From positions 58,678 to 122,677 of the forward strand of contig PHAA01000006.1 of NCBI GenBank assembly GCA_002840245.1: a DNA stretch of 64,000 nt. The letters are read 5' to 3'. How positions within the stretch are numbered: the stretch's first letter is position 1; each line of letters starts with the position of its first letter. A program made the position numbers and the translations under genes. The DNA comes from Firmicutes bacterium HGW-Firmicutes-15 (GTDB lineage Bacteria; Bacillota; Syntrophomonadia; Syntrophomonadales; Syntrophomonadaceae). Of this stretch, positions 60,529 through 64,000 are shown piece by piece. The notes beneath the pieces were generated by a model. The model searched no databases. It had not been told where the DNA came from and worked only from the letters and a program-made list of their open reading frames with translations.

Positions 60529-62106
60529 CTAAGTCAGGCGGCTCCAATAGTCAGGAAAACGTCTGGCCAGCATGTTTTTTACCATTACGGCTTCTTCCAT
60601 GCCTAAAGCCAGACTGGCACCAGCATAGAAAAGGACGCCCAGCAGAACAGCGGCAACTACCGCTATCAGTTCATCTATACGCGTACTGAAGCTGAGTATG
60701 CTTATTAGCAGGTTGACAGTACCTTTTACAACTAAGTACATAAGAGTCGAAATTATAAGTGATAGTCCTAGGCTGGATAAGATTTTTCTGCCATCAATGC
60801 CCCCCAGGCGCAGGCGTAGGATGAATGTTAATAACAGCATATTGAAGATTCCTGCCAGCGAATAGGCCAGGGCTAATCCCAGGTGACTGAGCGGTCCTAC
60901 CAGGAGAAAAGAGAGAGTGACATTTAGCACAATGGTTGCTATCGCAACACTTACTGGAGTTATCGTGTCTTTCAGGGCATAGTAGACGCGGTTCAATACC
61001 AGCAGGGCAGAGTAGGCGAAAAGACCTAGGGAGTAATAGACCAGGGCATGGGCGGTTGCCAGGGTATGAGCCGGGGTGAAGCTTTTCCATTCAAACATCA
61101 GGCGTATGGTGGGCTCGCCAATAGCCAGCAGCCCAGCGGTTGATGGCAGGGTTACGAAGAAGATTCCTCGTAAACCCAGGGATAGAGTGCGTTTAAAATC
61201 TTCATGTTCGCCCCGGGCCGCTTGGGCTGTCAGGGTAGGGAATACCGCCATGGCAATAGACATGGCAAAGATCCCTAGAGGAAGCTGCATAATACGCTGA
61301 GCTATACTAAGGGCGGTTATACTACCAGGGGCAAGGCCTGAAGCTAGGTATTGGCTGATAAAGAGGTTGAACTGACTAACTGACAGACCGATAAGTACCG
61401 GGATCGTCAAAATAGCAATCTGTTTAAAACCTTCGTTATTATAATCTAGTGAAGGGTAATATTTTAGACCAACTCTAAGCAAGGCAGGTAATTGTACCAT
61501 AAAATTCAGAAACGCTCCCACCACTACTCCGTAAGCGAAGGCAACTATGCCGATTTTATCCATAAAGGCCACTCCTACCACAATGATACCCAGGTTGTAA
61601 ATAATTCCGCCTAGAGCAGGGGTAGTGAAGTGGTTGTAGGAGTTAAGTACTCCCAAAGCTAAGCCATTTAACGCCATAAAGAAGCATTGTACGAACATAA
61701 CCCGGGTCAAGAAAACGGCTAGGTTATGATAATAAAGCGGCAATTTGGGAGCCAACAGGTTTAACAAAGGGTGGGCATACATGAAGGCCAAGCAGATGAA
61801 AACTATTAAAGCCAGCATGGTATAGTTTAATACCACACTAGCCATCTTCCAGGAGTCTTCCTCCCGGTCGGTAGCTAAATAGGACGAAAAAACAGGGATA
61901 AATGCTGAACTGAGTGCTCCTCCGATCAGCAGCATATAAATGAAATCAGGCACTGAGAAGGCTACATTATAAGCATCGGTATAGTAGCTTTCACCAAAGC
62001 GGGTATAGATGAACCAGTCTCTGGCAAAACCCAGTAGTCGAGATATTAGCGCCGTTAAGGCAATAATTCCGGCAGCTTTGGCAATTATCTTATTAGGAGT
62101 TCTCAA
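60529..62106 (-). CDS. murJ: Lipid II flippase MurJ (MviN family)
   Basis: The 525-residue protein has about 14 transmembrane helices. The family-specific N-terminus is IIALTALISRLLGFARDWFIYTRFGESYYTDAYNVAFSVPDF, followed by GALSSAFIPVFSSY. It moves lipid-linked peptidoglycan precursors to the outer face of the membrane. It starts at TTG with GGAGG 7 bases upstream. It lies between the crotonase and the FIST/GGDEF genes. Confidence 0.93.
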   Translation of the reverse strand: MRTPNKIIAKAAGIIALTALISRLLGFARDWFIYTRFGESYYTDAYNVAFSVPDFIYMLLIGGALSSAFIPVFSSYLATDREEDSWKMASVVLNYTMLALIVFICLAFMYAHPLLNLLAPKLPLYYHNLAVFLTRVMFVQCFFMALNGLALGVLNSYNHFTTPALGGIIYNLGIIVVGVAFMDKIGIVAFAYGVVVGAFLNFMVQLPALLRVGLKYYPSLDYNNEGFKQIAILTIPVLIGLSVSQFNLFISQYLASGLAPGSITALSIAQRIMQLPLGIFAMSIAMAVFPTLTAQAARGEHEDFKRTLSLGLRGIFFVTLPSTAGLLAIGEPTIRLMFEWKSFTPAHTLATAHALVYYSLGLFAYSALLVLNRVYYALKDTITPVSVAIATIVLNVTLSFLLVGPLSHLGLALAYSLAGIFNMLLLTFILRLRLGGIDGRKILSSLGLSLIISTLMYLVVKGTVNLLISILSFSTRIDELIAVVAAVLLGVLFYAGASLALGMEEAVMVKNMLARRFPDYWSRLT

Positions 62107-62227
62107 ATATTGTCCTCCATTAGCATCTTTGGATATAGCGATGCCCAGTAGTAATATGCGATCCTACCCTGCCACTTTAACATTAGCGGATGCTGTTTTC
62201 AAGCGATTGTATTTAAGCAACTTAGAA

Positions 62228-63790
62228 TTATATGTTGAAATTTCTTTCAATTATTTCTAGGAAGAGAGGTGTTAGTTGAGGGTCAAACTGGCTGCCGGCA
62301 TGTTTGCGGATTTCAGCAATGGCATCCTGATGGGACATAGCCTTACGATAAGGGCGATCATTGGTCATGGCGTCATAAGCATCAGCCAGGGCTAGAATAC
62401 GGCACTCCAGGGGAATATCCTCGCCAGCCAGCTTCAGGGGATAACCCTGGCCGTTCCACCATTCGTGATGTTTTTGAATCCAATCGCTGATTTCCAGCAA
62501 GACCGGAGCTGAGTTAGCGATGCGATAACCAATGTCACAATGCTGCCGCATTTCCAGGGTTTCTTCTGGATTTAGTGAACCTGGTTTTAACAGAACCCGG
62601 TCAGCTATACCTATTTTACCTACATCGTGAAACTGAGCGAGTAGGCACAGGTCGGCTACGCAACGCTCGCTTAAACCGATACTAACGGCCACATCTCTCA
62701 TCAGGTTTTGTATGCGTACTGCGTGCCCTTCGGTTATATAGTCTCGAGCTTTCAATGCCTTCATCAGGGTCTGCAGCATAGCGCTGCTGGTACTCTGCCG
62801 GTGTAGGAGTTTATCCCGGTACATATTATCATCAGCCTTTTTAAAGAGGCCTTCCAGGCTGGCCGAACTATCGCTGGCAATGGCAAAACCTATGCTTATG
62901 CTCAGGTTCAATCGAGGGGAACGAGAATTATATAAGGATATGCCCTCGCGGATTCTGGCTATGGCAAGCTCCAGAGAAATTCTTTCGCTTTTAGGCAACA
63001 GTATAGCGAATTCGTCGCCCCCTATTCTGGCTATCATATCGCTCTCCCGCATGGATTCTTTGAGAACAGTGGCGGCATCAATGAGGAGCGCATCACCAGC
63101 TTCGTGTCCCAGAGTATCATTGACCCATTTCAGCCCGTCTAGGTCGCAAATGATCAGTCCAACTGGGTTATACCGACCGCTCTTCAAGCGCCGCATCTCC
63201 TCTTCAAAATAAGCACGGTTGTAAAGGCCGGTGTTGGGATCGTGCAGACTCAGATAGCGCATCTTTTCTTCGACCAACTTGCGTTCGGTAATGTCACGGA
63301 TGATAACGAAAATCTGCTTATTCAATAAGGGAACGAGGCGAGCTTCAAAAAAGCGTTCGTTGTTTTGTATCGTCAACGAGTATTCACAAATGGAAATCAG
63401 ACCGGTATCCTTCACCTGGTGTATTGCTTCCTGAAAAGTCTGGGCAACATCAACCAGAGGAATATCCTGAATGCGTTTGCCCCGCAACTGTTCAGGGAGG
63501 AGGTAGAAATTGCCGGAGTCTCTTCCCTGATAGTTTACAATAGTTCCCGCCTGATCCAGCCAGAAGAACAGGTCTGGGAAGGCCTGAATGACAGCCCTCA
63601 TCTCGGAATTGGCCTGTAAAAGTTCCTGCGAACTCAGTTCCAGGGAACGCTCCAGCAGTTCCAAATTTTCATCATTATCACGATAAGCGTTGTTTACTGC
63701 ATTCAAGAAGGTTCCCCATTCTGGGGGGGGAGAGAAATCATCAGGGAAAGAACGTCGCAGCTGACGTTGCAGCAAGCTATGCATTTCCAA
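62228..63790 (-). CDS. PAS-GGDEF-HD-GYP protein
   Basis: The 520-residue protein starts with a helical region, then a PAS domain (about 65-175), a GGDEF domain (MRYLSLHDPNTGLYNRAYFEEEM, RIGGDEFAILL) and an HD-GYP domain (HAVRIQNLMRDVAVSIGL, AQFHDVGKIGIADRVLL, HHEWWNGQGYP, ALADAYDAMTNDRPYRKAM). Both enzyme sites are intact, so it can make and break cyclic di-GMP. It starts at TTG 63790 with GGAGG 8 bases upstream, located inside the end of the upstream FIST gene. The two are probably co-translated. Confidence 0.92.
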   Translation of the reverse strand: MEMHSLLQRQLRRSFPDDFSPPPEWGTFLNAVNNAYRDNDENLELLERSLELSSQELLQANSEMRAVIQAFPDLFFWLDQAGTIVNYQGRDSGNFYLLPEQLRGKRIQDIPLVDVAQTFQEAIHQVKDTGLISICEYSLTIQNNERFFEARLVPLLNKQIFVIIRDITERKLVEEKMRYLSLHDPNTGLYNRAYFEEEMRRLKSGRYNPVGLIICDLDGLKWVNDTLGHEAGDALLIDAATVLKESMRESDMIARIGGDEFAILLPKSERISLELAIARIREGISLYNSRSPRLNLSISIGFAIASDSSASLEGLFKKADDNMYRDKLLHRQSTSSAMLQTLMKALKARDYITEGHAVRIQNLMRDVAVSIGLSERCVADLCLLAQFHDVGKIGIADRVLLKPGSLNPEETLEMRQHCDIGYRIANSAPVLLEISDWIQKHHEWWNGQGYPLKLAGEDIPLECRILALADAYDAMTNDRPYRKAMSHQDAIAEIRKHAGSQFDPQLTPLFLEIIERNFNI

Positions 63791-63793
63791 TGT

Positions 63794-64000
63794 TCATACC
63801 TCCGCAAATGTGGTGATAGTCATAGTCTGGTTGTGTAGTTTTGATTTGCCTCCAGTGCGCAGTGGGGCAATTTCCCCATAAGAATAGAAGCCAGCCATAA
63901 CAGTTCCTTTGTCCAAGGTATCACGCACCCCTTCAAGTTCCTCTTCGGTTCTTTGTTTAAGAATCATCCTTCTGCCGACGCAACTGATGAGAATGGCCAG
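63794..64000 (-). CDS. FIST-domain sensor (C-terminal end; gene continues beyond window)
   Basis: Only the last 68 residues are in the window. They read ISCVGRRMILKQRTEEELEG, then GTVMAGFYSYGEIAP and LHNQTMTITTFAE, which is the FIST_C domain pattern. FIST proteins sense small ligands and are usually linked to signal-transduction enzymes. The stop lies 3 bases before the start of the PAS-GGDEF-HD-GYP gene, and that gene's ribosome site is in the FIST coding end. The rest must be read from the adjacent sequence. Confidence 0.85.
   Translation of the reverse strand: MAILISCVGRRMILKQRTEEELEGVRDTLDKGTVMAGFYSYGEIAPLRTGGKSKLHNQTMTITTFAEV

Overview
The window reads as a chromosomal segment of a low-to-moderate GC Gram-positive anaerobe of the class Clostridia, perhaps a Syntrophomonas- or Peptococcaceae-like lineage. 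This is inferred from strong AGGAGG ribosome sites, frequent TTG and GTG starts, hydroxylamine reductase (Hcp) with iron-sulfur partners, CBO0543, DUF1657 and DUF5661 family proteins, a YvyF-like flagellar protein, and many c-di-GMP enzymes. No rRNA, tRNA, CRISPR array or prophage was seen. Apart from one small transposase element and its remnants, the window looks like ordinary chromosome with a strongly expanded accessory locus at the left end.

Positions 1-14,100 (all on the minus strand) hold the most unusual locus. It has six paralogous stand-alone proteins of about 430 residues with the HxxxD motif of the condensation/acyltransferase superfamily. Four are a tandem array with a period near 1.39 kb and two lie further upstream. 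No adenylation, carrier or ketosynthase gene is in the window. Among them are a TIGR00027-like methyltransferase, a membrane-anchored isochorismatase-fold hydrolase, an alpha/beta hydrolase, a short-chain dehydrogenase, a penicillin acyltransferase-like Ntn hydrolase, and three copies of a small zinc-ribbon protein. One zinc-ribbon copy is fused to the C-terminus of a TetR regulator and still carries its old ribosome-binding site. I propose this as a candidate undescribed acyl-transfer pathway; its product is unknown.

Positions 14,300-26,600 carry a quinone reductase-like flavoprotein, a PLP aminotransferase with a MocR regulator, an IMP dehydrogenase, a TetR-esterase pair, two CBO0543 membrane proteins, an iron-containing alcohol dehydrogenase, and a soluble chemoreceptor whose input domain is a Rossmann fold. 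Positions 24,760-28,610 hold a TnpA-REP type element with 22-bp inverted repeats, two deletion remnants of it, and a Fic gene trapped between copies.

Positions 28,700-45,900 contain an ATC-hydrolase-like gene, an NMT1-type ABC importer, an ECF sigma factor with an overlapping membrane partner, several HD-GYP and GGDEF proteins, a Crp/Fnr regulator, two small DNA-binding proteins with inverted-repeat operators, a lipase, and an ABC-F ATPase. Positions 46,000-55,100 contain a NodIJ-like exporter, a frameshifted membrane gene, a PadR/old-yellow-enzyme pair, a UPF0316 gene behind a leader terminator, a secreted three-repeat protein, and a ytr-like GntR/ABC operon under a 17-bp inverted repeat. 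Positions 55,300-59,050 form a likely nitrosative-stress unit (Rrf2, Hcp, cupin, CGGC protein, ferredoxin). The right end carries a Nudix hydrolase, a crotonase, MurJ, and a FIST sensor followed by a PAS-GGDEF-HD-GYP protein.
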